This document shows positions 51,338-59,331 of a stretch of 64,000 nt of DNA, one piece after another. The DNA comes from Arthrobacter oryzae (lineage in GTDB: Bacteria; Actinomycetota; Actinomycetes; Actinomycetales; Micrococcaceae): the NCBI RefSeq assembly GCF_030718995.1, contig NZ_CP132204.1, positions 3,162,001 to 3,226,000 of the forward strand. Direction: 5' to 3'. The position numbers and the translations under genes were made by a program. Position 1 is the stretch's first letter, and each line of letters begins with the position of its first letter. The notes under the pieces are model-generated. The model worked only from the letters and a program-made list of their open reading frames with translations. It ran no database searches and was not told the origin of the DNA.

Positions 51338-52953
51338 CGCTCATGATTCCGGCCGCCGTTGACGTTGCGGACCTCAAGGAAACCACCCTGCTGAACATGG
51401 GCATCTTCGGCCTGTTCGTGGCGGTCACCATGATCATTGTGATCAAGGCCAGCCGCAACAACAAGACGGCCGCAGACTACTACGCCGCCGGACGGTCGTT
51501 CACCGGCCCGCAGAACGGCACCGCCATCGCCGGCGATTACCTCTCCGCCGCCTCGTTCCTGGGCATTACCGGCGCCATCGCGATCAACGGCTATGACGGC
51601 TTCATGTACTCCATCGGCTTCCTGGTCGCCTGGCTCGTCGCCCTGCTGCTCGTCGCCGAACTGCTCCGCAACACCGGCAAGTTCACCATGGCCGATGTCC
51701 TCTCCTTCCGGCTGAAGCAACGCCCGGTCCGCATCGCGGCAGCCATCTCCACCCTTGCTGTCTGCTTCTTCTACCTTCTGGCGCAGATGGCAGGAGCCGG
51801 CAGCCTGATCTCCCTGCTCCTGGGCATCAGCGACTGGGGCGGACAGGCGCTGGTCATTATCGTCGTCGGCGCCCTGATGATCATGTACGTACTGATCGGC
51901 GGCATGAAGGGCACCACCTGGGTCCAGATCATCAAGGCCATGCTCCTGATTGCCGGCGCTGCCGTGATGACCTTCTGGGTCCTCGCCATCTACGGCTTCA
52001 ACCTCTCCGACCTCCTCGGCGGCGCGGTGGAGGCTTCGGGCAACCCGAACATCCTCAACCCCGGCCTGCAGTACGGCAAGACCGAGACGTCCAAGCTTGA
52101 CTTTATGTCCCTGGGCCTGGCCCTCGTGCTCGGCACCGCGGCCCTGCCCCACGTCCTGATGCGCTTCTACACGGTGCCCACCGCCAAGGAAGCCCGCAAG
52201 TCAGTGGTCTGGTCCATTTGGCTGATCGGCCTGTTCTACCTGTTCACCCTGGTCCTGGGCTACGGTGCTGCAGCACTGGTAGGCGCCGAAACCATCAAGG
52301 GGGCTCCGGGCGGCGTCAACTCGGCCGCACCGCTGCTGGCGTTCCACCTCGGCGGTCCGCTGCTGCTCGGCTTTATCTCGGCGGTCGCGTTCGCCACCAT
52401 CCTGGCCGTCGTGGCCGGCCTCACCATCACGGCAGCGGCGTCGTTTGCCCACGATATCTACGCCAGCGTTATCGCCAAGGGCAAGGCCGACGCCGACACG
52501 GAGGTCAAGGTTGCCCGGCGCACCGTCGTGGTCATCGGGCTCCTGGCCATTGCCGGCGGTATCTTCGCCAACGGCCAGAACGTGGCGTTCCTCGTGGCGC
52601 TCGCCTTCGCCGTGGCTGCTTCGGCGAACCTGCCCACCATCGTGTACTCGCTGTTCTGGCGTAAGTTCACCACCCAGGGCGCCATCTGGAGCATGTACGG
52701 CGGGCTGGGCTCGGCGATCATCCTGATTGCCCTGTCGCCGGTGGTCTCGGGCGCCAAGACGTCCATGATCCCGGGCGCCAACTTCGCGATCTTCCCGCTC
52801 AGCAACCCCGGCATCGTTTCCATCCCGCTCGCGTTCTTCCTGGGCTGGCTCGGTTCGGTGCTGGACAAGAAGCTGGAAGACACCACCAAGCAGGCCGAAA
52901 TGGAAGTCCGTTCCCTGACCGGCGTCGGTGCCGAGAAGGCAGTGGACCACTAG
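51334..52953 (+). CDS. actP: Cation acetate symporter-type SSS transporter
   Basis: A 539-residue sodium/solute symporter with about 13 membrane helices. ActP/MctC features include DYYAAGRSFTGPQNGTAIAGDYLSAASFLG, IGGMKGTTWVQIIKAMLL, GTAALPHVLMRFYTVPTAKEARKSV and VAFATILAVVAGLTITAAASFAHDIY. It probably imports acetate, propionate or pyruvate. It overlaps the DUF485 gene by four bases. A CRP-like site lies upstream and a LytS/LytTR system is divergent, suggesting control by carbon status and substrate. Confidence 0.88.
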   Translation: MTLMIPAAVDVADLKETTLLNMGIFGLFVAVTMIIVIKASRNNKTAADYYAAGRSFTGPQNGTAIAGDYLSAASFLGITGAIAINGYDGFMYSIGFLVAWLVALLLVAELLRNTGKFTMADVLSFRLKQRPVRIAAAISTLAVCFFYLLAQMAGAGSLISLLLGISDWGGQALVIIVVGALMIMYVLIGGMKGTTWVQIIKAMLLIAGAAVMTFWVLAIYGFNLSDLLGGAVEASGNPNILNPGLQYGKTETSKLDFMSLGLALVLGTAALPHVLMRFYTVPTAKEARKSVVWSIWLIGLFYLFTLVLGYGAAALVGAETIKGAPGGVNSAAPLLAFHLGGPLLLGFISAVAFATILAVVAGLTITAAASFAHDIYASVIAKGKADADTEVKVARRTVVVIGLLAIAGGIFANGQNVAFLVALAFAVAASANLPTIVYSLFWRKFTTQGAIWSMYGGLGSAIILIALSPVVSGAKTSMIPGANFAIFPLSNPGIVSIPLAFFLGWLGSVLDKKLEDTTKQAEMEVRSLTGVGAEKAVDH

Positions 52954-52970
52954 GCCCCGGGCCGACAAAA

Positions 52971-53009
52971 ACAACAGGAGCTCCCGTCAATGACGGGAGC
53001 TCCTGTTGT
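52971..53009. terminator. Bidirectional terminator between actP and the DUF4333 gene
   Basis: A perfect 19-bp inverted repeat (ACAACAGGAGCTCCCGTCA / TGACGGGAGCTCCTGTTGT) with a single base between the arms. An A-rich run (52965-52974) precedes it, so it reads as an intrinsic terminator for the minus-strand gene as well. Confidence 0.85.
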
Positions 53010-53013
53010 GTCT

Positions 53014-53042
53014 TGTGGTGTTGCGTCCTGTGGTGTTGCGTC
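53014..53042. repeat. Two 14-bp direct repeats (TGTGGTGTTGCGTC)
   Basis: Copies at 53014-53027 and 53029-53042, between the terminator and the DUF4333 gene stop. Confidence 0.7.
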
Positions 53043-53057
53043 GCTGCGGCGTGGCGG

Positions 53058-53906
53058 TCAGGCCTTTGGGCGGAGTTTGATGTTGATCATCTTCATGTCC
53101 TTGTTCCCGTCGAAACGGTATGCGAGGTCCACGTCCTTGCCGTCGCAGCTGATGACCCCGGCGACGTCGGCGGCGTTGTTGCCGTTGTCGCTGCTGACCT
53201 TGAAGTCGTTGTACGTCGGCTCGCAGGTCTCGTCCAGTTCGAGGCTTTGGACGCCGGCGGCGAATTCCTCCTTGGAGAGCTTGTCCTGGAGGGCCGGGTC
53301 CAGGAAGTCGTCATAGGCGGTGTCAGTGTCGCCGGCAATGACGAGCTGCGTAAAGTCCTCCGCCAGGCCCTTGGCTTTGCTGGTTGCGCCGCCCACGAGG
53401 TTGACCACTAGTGCGACTCCCACGATGGCCAGCAGCAGAACACCGCCCACGATGCCCAGGATGATCCACAGCTTCTTGCGGCTCTTGGCAGGCGGGTGCT
53501 GGCCGGGGACGCCATAGGGCCCGGGATCGGTGTATTGCGGAGCGCCGTAGGGGGAGCTTCCGTACTGCGGGTGAGCGGGCTGGGAGCCGTCGTACTGCGG
53601 GGTGCCGGGCTGCGGGGTTACGTCCTGCGGCTGACCCTCGCGGGGATCGCCGGGTTGCGGCTGACCGTGCCGGGGCTGACCGTACTCGGGTTCGCCGTAA
53701 TGCGGGATCGGCTGCTGTCCCGGAATTCCATGCTCGCCCGGAGCCCCGTGCTCATCGGGAGTCTTGTGCCCGGGGGACCCGTAGTGCGGTGGCGGCATCT
53801 GCGGTCCGGAAGGGTCGTATGGCGGGACGGGAGGAGGCTGCCGCCGGCGCCGCTCGCCGCCTGCATCCGGTTCGTCAGGCTGGTTCGGTTCCTGAGGATT
53901 GCCCAA
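53058..53906 (-). CDS. DUF4333-like membrane protein with a long Pro/Gly/Gln-rich N-terminus
   Basis: A 282-residue protein. The first 140 residues are low complexity, rich in Pro, Gly, Gln, His and Tyr (repeats of YGxP, QPxxPQY), then one membrane helix (KKLWIILGIVGGVLLLAIVGVALVVNLV), then an exported domain of about 115 residues with two cysteines (ETCEPTY, VISCDGKD) that could pair. The outside domain is similar to DUF4333/DUF4878 proteins. The start is probably TTG 53906 (AAAGG 7 nt upstream). Function is unknown. Confidence 0.7.
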   Translation of the reverse strand: MGNPQEPNQPDEPDAGGERRRRQPPPVPPYDPSGPQMPPPHYGSPGHKTPDEHGAPGEHGIPGQQPIPHYGEPEYGQPRHGQPQPGDPREGQPQDVTPQPGTPQYDGSQPAHPQYGSSPYGAPQYTDPGPYGVPGQHPPAKSRKKLWIILGIVGGVLLLAIVGVALVVNLVGGATSKAKGLAEDFTQLVIAGDTDTAYDDFLDPALQDKLSKEEFAAGVQSLELDETCEPTYNDFKVSSDNGNNAADVAGVISCDGKDVDLAYRFDGNKDMKMINIKLRPKA

Positions 53907-54026
53907 GATCAAGCCTTTCCGGCAGCCGGCCTGGCCACTGCCTGATTGCACGGGCCGTTCCCGGCCGCGATTCGTTCAACTCGACCCAGCCTATAACCCC
54001 CGGCATCATCAGCCGGAAGCGGCACG

Positions 54027-54500
54027 TCACGCTTCGGCGGGGCCCCGCTCCAGTAACGGCTGGATCCGGAAGGGGATGAGCTCTCCCATGGCGAGCGCCG
54101 TATCGGTCCGGTCCACCCCGTCACACGCCAGGATCTTGCCGTTGATCCGGAAAAGGTCTTCGGCGTCCAGCGCCACCACCCGCAGCAGGAGGTCGGCCGA
54201 GCCGGTCAGGCCGTAGCCTTCCAGGATTTCCGGGATGCCGGCCAGGTCCACTGCCAGCTGTCCCAGCTTCTGCTGCTGCACATGGACGGAAATAAACGCC
54301 ATCAGCGGGTATCCCAGTGCCGCCGGATTAATGCGCCGCTCGAAGGACAGGAAGACATGTTTCTTCTCCAGCTGGGCCATCCGGGCCTGCACGGTGTTGC
54401 GCGAGAGCCCGAGCTTCTGCGCCAGGGCCACCACCGTTCGTTTCGGATCCTTCGCGAGGGCTGAGAGGAGCCGGGTGTCAGTGCCATCCAAAGCTTGCAT
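54027..54500 (-). CDS. Lrp/AsnC family transcriptional regulator (BkdR-like)
   Basis: A 157-residue regulator with an N-terminal HTH (DTRLLSALAKDPKRTVVALAQKLGLSRNTVQARMAQLE) and a C-terminal RAM ligand-binding domain (MAFISVHVQQQ...GYGLTGSADLLLRVVALDAEDLFRI). It is divergent from the 2-oxoacid dehydrogenase operon, as BkdR is in pseudomonads and actinobacteria, where it answers to branched-chain amino acids. The ATG at 54500 was selected; an upstream GTG/TTG extension of six codons is unlikely. Confidence 0.88.
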   Translation of the reverse strand: MQALDGTDTRLLSALAKDPKRTVVALAQKLGLSRNTVQARMAQLEKKHVFLSFERRINPAALGYPLMAFISVHVQQQKLGQLAVDLAGIPEILEGYGLTGSADLLLRVVALDAEDLFRINGKILACDGVDRTDTALAMGELIPFRIQPLLERGPAEA

Positions 54501-54582
54501 AATGCGCAAGATTAGCACGGCCTTAGAGGCTGTTACAGGGCATTCTGCTCAGTTTCTGTTGCGGTGGTTGTACCCAATGAGC

Positions 54583-54602
54583 ATTGTGAGTATCGTCACA
54601 AT
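54583..54602. promoter_or_regulatory. CRP/GlxR-like palindrome before the 2-oxoacid dehydrogenase operon
   Basis: ATTGTGA-GTATCG-TCACAAT: seven-base perfect arms around six bases, with both half-sites (TGTGA, TCACA) exactly CRP consensus. It lies in the Lrp/bkd divergent region, 82 bp from the lrp start and about 180 bp (or 80-100 bp, for an earlier start) from the E1 alpha gene. Confidence 0.7.
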
Positions 54603-54783
54603 TATCCGGGGCAACGGCGCCCGGGCGGCTGGCGTGCACGGGGATCACGAGTTCCTTGAGCGCCGGTGACACGACGTATGAAGGTTGCGTGCAACTGTGT
54701 TTACAGACGAGTTGGGTCAGGGCGGCAATGCTGCAGGCGGCCCGGACAGCAGTGCAGGACATCACCACGGGGCGGGCGGCAGC

Positions 54784-55875
54784 ATGGTCCAACTGATCAC
54801 TCCCGGGGGTGAGCGAGTCAGTCATCCGCAGTACGACGCCTGGGTTCGGGAAGTCACTGATGAGCAGTTGGCGTCCCTGTACGAGGATATGGTGGTCATC
54901 CGCCGGATCGATACCGAAGCCACCGCCCTCCAGCGCCAGGGGGAGCTTGGCCTGTGGCCGCCGATGCTGGGGCAGGAGGCTTCCCAGATAGGTTCCGCGA
55001 GGTCGCTCCGGGACGATGACTTCGTGTTTTCCAGCTACCGCGAGAACGGCGTCGCCTACTGCCGCGGCGTGGACCTGGCGGACATCCTCACGGTCTGGCG
55101 GGGCAATGCGTCCTCAGGCTGGGACCCTTACACGGTTAACATGGCCACTCCCCAAATCATTATCGGCGCCCAGACCCTCCATGCGACCGGCTATGCCATG
55201 GGCATTCAGAATGACGGCGCCGACTCCGTGGCCATCACATATTTCGGCGACGGTGCCACCAGTGAGGGCGACGTCAACGAGGCGATGGTCTTCGCCGCCA
55301 GCTTCCAGTCCCCGGTGGTCTTCTTCTGCCAGAACAACCACTGGGCCATTTCCGAACCGGTCCGGCTGCAGTCACACATCAGGATCGCCGACCGTGCCGC
55401 CGGGTTCGGCATCCCCAGCGTCCAGGTGGACGGCAATGACGTCCTGGCGGTGATGGCGGCCACGCGCGAGGCAATCGAACGGGCCCGTCACGGCGGAGGG
55501 CCCACGTTCATCGAGGCAGTCACTTACCGGATGGGACCGCACACCACTGCCGACGACCCCACACGGTACCGGGATGCCAACGAACTTGAGGACTGGGCGG
55601 CCAAGGACCCGATTGCCAGGGTCAAGGGCCTGCTGGAACGCAAGGGGCTGCTGACGGAGCAGTTGGAGGCCCGGGTGGCTGCCAAGGCCGACGCCGTGGC
55701 CCGGGAAATGCGGGCCGGGTGCATCAACATGCCGGATCCGGAGCCGATGGATATCTTCAAGAACGTCTACAGCACCCCCAACTCCTGGCTGGACCGCCAG
55801 GAGGACCACTACTCCCGCTACCTGGCTTCCTTCGGCGATCCCGCAGGAGCCAACTCAGAAGAAGGTGCTCGCTGA
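54784..55875 (+). CDS. bkdA: Branched-chain 2-oxoacid (or pyruvate) dehydrogenase E1 component, alpha subunit
   Basis: A TPP-dependent decarboxylase subunit of at least 363 residues. The TPP motif GDG...NN is intact (YFGDGATSEGDVNEAMVFAASFQSPVVFFCQNN), as is the phosphorylation-loop region YRMGPHTTADDPTRYR. The ATG at 54784 (MVQLITPGGERV) was used, but the frame is open to TTG 54685 and relatives have some residues before VQLI, so the start is uncertain. Gene order E1 alpha, E1 beta, E2, with an Lrp regulator and leucine-catabolism genes nearby, favours branched-chain 2-oxoacids. Confidence 0.87.
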   Translation: MVQLITPGGERVSHPQYDAWVREVTDEQLASLYEDMVVIRRIDTEATALQRQGELGLWPPMLGQEASQIGSARSLRDDDFVFSSYRENGVAYCRGVDLADILTVWRGNASSGWDPYTVNMATPQIIIGAQTLHATGYAMGIQNDGADSVAITYFGDGATSEGDVNEAMVFAASFQSPVVFFCQNNHWAISEPVRLQSHIRIADRAAGFGIPSVQVDGNDVLAVMAATREAIERARHGGGPTFIEAVTYRMGPHTTADDPTRYRDANELEDWAAKDPIARVKGLLERKGLLTEQLEARVAAKADAVAREMRAGCINMPDPEPMDIFKNVYSTPNSWLDRQEDHYSRYLASFGDPAGANSEEGAR

Positions 55876-56885
55876 TGACGCAGATGACCTTTGCCCGGGC
55901 AATCAATTCCGGGCTCCGCAAGTCCCTCGAAAACGACCCCAAGGTGATCCTGATGGGCGAGGACATCGGCACCCTCGGCGGTGTCTTCCGTGTGACCGAC
56001 GGGTTGCAGAAGGACTTCGGCAAACACCGCGTCGTGGACACTCCGCTCGCCGAGTCCGCGATCATGGGCACCGCCGTCGGCCTTGCCTACCGGGGTTACC
56101 GGCCGGTGGTGGAAATCCAGTTCGACGGGTTCATCTATCCCGCCTTCGACCAGATTGTGTCCCAGGTGGCCAAGATCCACTACCGCACGCAGGGCGCCGT
56201 GAAGATGCCCATCACCGTCCGCGTGCCGTTTGGTGGCGGCATCGGTTCGCCGGAACACCATTCGGAGTCTCCGGAGGCGTACTTCACCCACACGTCCGGC
56301 CTTCGCGTGGTCAGCCCCTCCACGCCGCAGGACGCACACACCATGATCCAGCAGGCCATCGCCCTCGACGATCCGGTACTGTACTTCGAGCCGAAGCGCC
56401 GCTACCACGACAAGGGCGAGGTGGACGAGTCCATCGAACCCGGCGCCGCGCTGTCCATGGAAAAGGCGCGGGTGGTGATCGAAGGCACGGACGTGACGCT
56501 CGTTGCGTACGGTCCGCTGGTCAAGACCGCCAAGGACGCCGCCCTGGCCGCGGCGGACGAGGGCGTCTCCATTGAGGTGATCGACCTGCGCTCGCTGGCC
56601 CCGGTGGACTTCGCAACGCTGGAGGCCTCGGTGCGCAAGACGGGACGGCTGGTGATCACGCACGAGGCCGGTCAGTCCGGCGGGCTCGGAGCCGAAGTGG
56701 CCGCGAGTATCACCGAACGCTGCTTCTACCACCTTGAAGCCGCCCCGGTCCGCGTCACGGGCTTCGATATCCCGTACCCCTACTCGAAAGTTGAAATGCA
56801 CCATTTGCCAGGTCTGGACAGAATCCTTGACGGTGTGGACCGTGCCCTGGGCCGTCCCAATTCCCTCAGCGGGCTGGAAGGATGA
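55875..56885 (+). CDS. bkdB: Branched-chain 2-oxoacid (or pyruvate) dehydrogenase E1 component, beta subunit
   Basis: A 336-residue transketolase-like subunit: MTFARAINSGLRKSLENDPKVILMGEDIG, DTPLAESAIMGTAVGLAYRG, PFGGGIGSPEHHSESPEAYF and the C-terminal transketolase_C domain (LVITHEAGQSGGLGAEVAASI). It forms the alpha2-beta2 E1 with the preceding gene. The ATG at 55875 overlaps the alpha stop, and its stop overlaps the E2 start, a tightly coupled operon. Confidence 0.92.
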   Translation: MTQMTFARAINSGLRKSLENDPKVILMGEDIGTLGGVFRVTDGLQKDFGKHRVVDTPLAESAIMGTAVGLAYRGYRPVVEIQFDGFIYPAFDQIVSQVAKIHYRTQGAVKMPITVRVPFGGGIGSPEHHSESPEAYFTHTSGLRVVSPSTPQDAHTMIQQAIALDDPVLYFEPKRRYHDKGEVDESIEPGAALSMEKARVVIEGTDVTLVAYGPLVKTAKDAALAAADEGVSIEVIDLRSLAPVDFATLEASVRKTGRLVITHEAGQSGGLGAEVAASITERCFYHLEAAPVRVTGFDIPYPYSKVEMHHLPGLDRILDGVDRALGRPNSLSGLEG

Positions 56886-58264
56886 GCGCCGCCATGATCA
56901 AGGAATTCAGGCTCCCGGACCTCGGTGAAGGGCTGACGGAATCAGAAATCCTTAGCTGGAAAGTGGCCGTGGGCGATACCGTGGCCCTGAACCAGGTCAT
57001 TGCCGAAGTGGAGACCGCCAAAGCGGTCGTGGAACTGCCGTCGCCGTTCGCAGGTGTGATCACAGCCCTCCACGAAAAGGCGGGAACCGTGGTGGAGGTT
57101 GGCAAGCCGATCGTTTCGTTCGAGGTTGAGGGCGACGACGGCGGCCCCGCGGCCGGAGGTCCGGCCCAGGCGGAGGCCGCCAAACGGGAACCCAACCTCG
57201 TGGGGTACGGCGCCGTCGTCGAAAGTTCCGGCCGTCCGGCACGGCGTGCCCGCACGTTCGCTTCGCCGGTGGCGGAGCCCGCCACAGCCCCGGCACGCGC
57301 AGGGGCTGCCCCGGCCGCGGAGCCGGCCACAGCCCCGGCGGCCGGACGCGTCGACACCGCAGCCCCTGCCGAACGTCCGCGGTCCACGCCGCCTGTCCGG
57401 AAGCTGGCCAAGGACCTCGGTGTTGAGCTCACGGAAGTGGCCGGCACCGGCGCCGGAGGTCTGATCACCCGCGACGACGTGCGGAACTTTGTCGGCGGGG
57501 GAGACGTTCCGGCGGCTGCCCGCGCCCTGGCCGGAGCGGGCACCGGCACCGGCGCCCCGGGAGAACGCGAAACCCGGACGCCCATCAAGGGTGTCCGTAA
57601 GCTGACCGCTGCGGCCATGGTGTCCAGTGCTTTCACGGCACCGCACGCCACGGAATTCCTGACCGTCGATGTCACCCCCACCATGGAGCTGCTGGCCCGG
57701 CTCAAGGCAAGCCGGGCTTTTGAAGGCCTCAAGCTCACTCCGCTGACACTCGTGGCCAAGGCTTTGCTGATCGCCCTCCGCCGCCAGCCGTCGCTGAACT
57801 CGCGCTGGGAGGAGGCCAGCCAGGAGATCGTGCAGTTCAACTACGTGAACCTCGGAATTGCCGCGGCGACTCCCCGCGGACTGACCGTGCCGAACATCAA
57901 GGACGCGGACCGCATGTCCCTGACCGAGTTGTCCACGGCCATCACGGCCCTGACCGAGACCGCCCGGTCCGGCAAGACCAGCCCGGCCGAGCTCTCCGGC
58001 GGCACCATCTCCATCACCAACATCGGAGTGTTCGGCATTGATGCCGGCACGCCCATCCTCAATCCGGGCGAAGCAGCCATCCTCGCCATGGGTGCCGTCC
58101 GGAGGATGCCGTGGGAATACAAGGATGAAGTGGCACTGCGCCAGGTCATGACACTGAGCCTGTCCTTCGACCACCGGCTGGTGGACGGCGAACAGGGGTC
58201 CCGCTTCCTGGCGGACATCGGGGCCATCCTGGCGGACCCGGGCATGGTCCTGGCCATGGTCTAG
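56882..58264 (+). CDS. bkdC: Dihydrolipoamide acyltransferase (E2) of a 2-oxoacid dehydrogenase
   Basis: A 460-residue E2: N-terminal lipoyl domain with lipoyl-lysine K47 (EVETAKAVVEL), Pro/Ala linker, peripheral-subunit-binding domain (PPVRKLAKDLGVELTEVAGTGAGGLITRDDV), second Ala/Gly linker and the catalytic domain ending SLSFDHRLVDGEQGSRFL, with the H-x3-D-G catalytic motif. The single lipoyl domain fits BCKDH E2. No E3 (lpd) gene is in the window, so a shared lipoamide dehydrogenase is probably used. A strong hairpin follows. Confidence 0.93.
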   Translation: MSAAMIKEFRLPDLGEGLTESEILSWKVAVGDTVALNQVIAEVETAKAVVELPSPFAGVITALHEKAGTVVEVGKPIVSFEVEGDDGGPAAGGPAQAEAAKREPNLVGYGAVVESSGRPARRARTFASPVAEPATAPARAGAAPAAEPATAPAAGRVDTAAPAERPRSTPPVRKLAKDLGVELTEVAGTGAGGLITRDDVRNFVGGGDVPAAARALAGAGTGTGAPGERETRTPIKGVRKLTAAAMVSSAFTAPHATEFLTVDVTPTMELLARLKASRAFEGLKLTPLTLVAKALLIALRRQPSLNSRWEEASQEIVQFNYVNLGIAAATPRGLTVPNIKDADRMSLTELSTAITALTETARSGKTSPAELSGGTISITNIGVFGIDAGTPILNPGEAAILAMGAVRRMPWEYKDEVALRQVMTLSLSFDHRLVDGEQGSRFLADIGAILADPGMVLAMV

Positions 58265-58279
58265 CAAATCCGCACGAAT

Positions 58280-58317
58280 TGCCGGCTGCCGGTTCCGGAA
58301 GGAACGGGCGGCCGGCA
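58280..58317 (+). terminator. Hairpin downstream of the 2-oxoacid dehydrogenase operon
   Basis: TGCCGGCTGCCGGTTCC (58280-58296), loop GGAA, GGAACGGGCGGCCGGCA (58301-58317), two mismatches. The right arm is the start of the 65-bp repeat copy 1. Confidence 0.65.
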
Positions 58318-58365
58318 GTGTTGCTTCTACTCGCCGGGCACGGGGCTGGCGGTCACCAGGAGGGC
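58301..58365. repeat. 65-bp direct repeat, copy 1
   Basis: Identical base for base with 58479-58543. It contains a duplicate of the last codons and stop of the tetR gene (reverse strand), but here they are an orphan fragment with no gene in front. Confidence 0.97.
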
Positions 58366-58478
58366 ACGGGGGGGCGGCCGTCGTGGGGCACTTTGAGGCC
58401 AATTTACGACGGCGGCGCCGCAGTTTTCGGCGTGTCCGTGTCTAAGTGCCCCGGTTACGCCGCGAGCCGGGTCGCCGG
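58366..58478. other. 113-bp segment between the 65-bp repeats
   Basis: Contains an inverted repeat GGGGCACTT (58385-58393) / AAGTGCCCC (58444-58452), a GGCGGCGCCGC palindrome and no coding potential. It may be a small repeated element or the remnant of the duplication event that made the flanking repeats. Confidence 0.5.
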
Positions 58479-58543
58479 GGAACGGGCGGCCGGCAGTGTT
58501 GCTTCTACTCGCCGGGCACGGGGCTGGCGGTCACCAGGAGGGC
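58479..58543. repeat. 65-bp direct repeat, copy 2 (includes tetR 3' end)
   Basis: Second exact copy of 58301-58365, overlapping the last 13 codons of the TetR gene on the minus strand. The duplicated part reads the TASPVPGE ending of the regulator. Confidence 0.97.
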
Positions 58544-59185
58544 GGCGAGGGCCATGCTCTCCAGCAGCGGCCTTGCGGACTTGGCCGCGACCCGCCGGCC
58601 GTGGCTGCGGACCGAATGCGGCGTGGAGTTGATGAGGCCGAATGCGGCGTGTGCGCGCATCCGGAGCTCGGCGGTGTCCGTGCCCGCGTGCAGCGCCTGC
58701 AGCACCTCCACCCACAGTTCCACGTAGTTGCGCTGCAGCGTGCGGACCTCGGCCTGGTCGTCGTCGGACAGGTTGCTGAAGTCGCGGTCCTGGACCCTGA
58801 TGACGTCGGGATTGCTCAGGGCGAAATCCACATGGAACTGAACCAGCCGGGCCAGGGCGGCGGCCGGATCAGCGGCGTCCGCAACCACGCGCCGGCCGCC
58901 CTCCAGCAGCTCCTGGCTCACGGTGAGCAGCAGGGCCCCGAGGACCGCCTGTTTGCCCGCGAAATGCCGGTAGACGGCCGGGCCGCTGACGCCGGCGGCG
59001 GCGCCCAGGTCTTCCAGCGAAACACGGTTGAAGCCGTTGAGGGCAAAAAGCGTGGCCGCCGAGGACAGCAGCGCCTGCCGCCGGCTTTCTTTCGCCCGGC
59101 TGCGCTGGGTGGTCTGGACCCGCTCGGTTGCTGCCTCGACCCGTTGGTCCGCCGGGCTGCCGGGGCTGCGCTCAGTGATCGGCAC
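58505..59185 (-). CDS. TetR family transcriptional regulator
   Basis: A 226-residue repressor. The N-terminal HTH is [49 protein letters not shown]; the C-terminal domain is the TetR_C ligand domain. The GTG at 59185 has a strong AAGGAGG site 5 nt upstream. Its 3' end lies in a 65-bp duplication. It is divergent from the carboxylase operon, with two palindrome-like boxes between, so it probably represses that operon and itself, with an acyl-CoA intermediate of leucine breakdown as inducer (inference). Confidence 0.9.
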   Translation of the reverse strand: MPITERSPGSPADQRVEAATERVQTTQRSRAKESRRQALLSSAATLFALNGFNRVSLEDLGAAAGVSGPAVYRHFAGKQAVLGALLLTVSQELLEGGRRVVADAADPAAALARLVQFHVDFALSNPDVIRVQDRDFSNLSDDDQAEVRTLQRNYVELWVEVLQALHAGTDTAELRMRAHAAFGLINSTPHSVRSHGRRVAAKSARPLLESMALAALLVTASPVPGE

Positions 59186-59240
59186 ATTTCCTCCTTGGAA
59201 CTGCAAATCCTAGCAAGGCGGGCGCGTGTTGGACATCACA

Positions 59241-59256
59241 GTTAATAGAGACTAAC
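59241..59256. promoter_or_regulatory. GTTA-N8-TAAC box 1 (candidate TetR operator)
   Basis: GTTAATAGAGACTAAC, in the 146-bp region divergent between the TetR and carboxylase genes, 56 bp from the TetR start. Confidence 0.5.
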
Positions 59257-59266
59257 CTAAATCTCA

Positions 59267-59282
59267 GTTATGCGGTACTAAC
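59267..59282. promoter_or_regulatory. GTTA-N8-TAAC box 2 (candidate TetR operator)
   Basis: GTTATGCGGTACTAAC, 26 bp centre-to-centre from box 1 and 50 bp before the carboxylase start. With box 1 it suggests cooperative or two-site binding of the divergent regulator. Confidence 0.5.
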
Positions 59283-59331
59283 CGAATCGCTCAGGACGGC
59301 CCCGCCGGGCGTCCGGGAACGGAAGCAGTCA

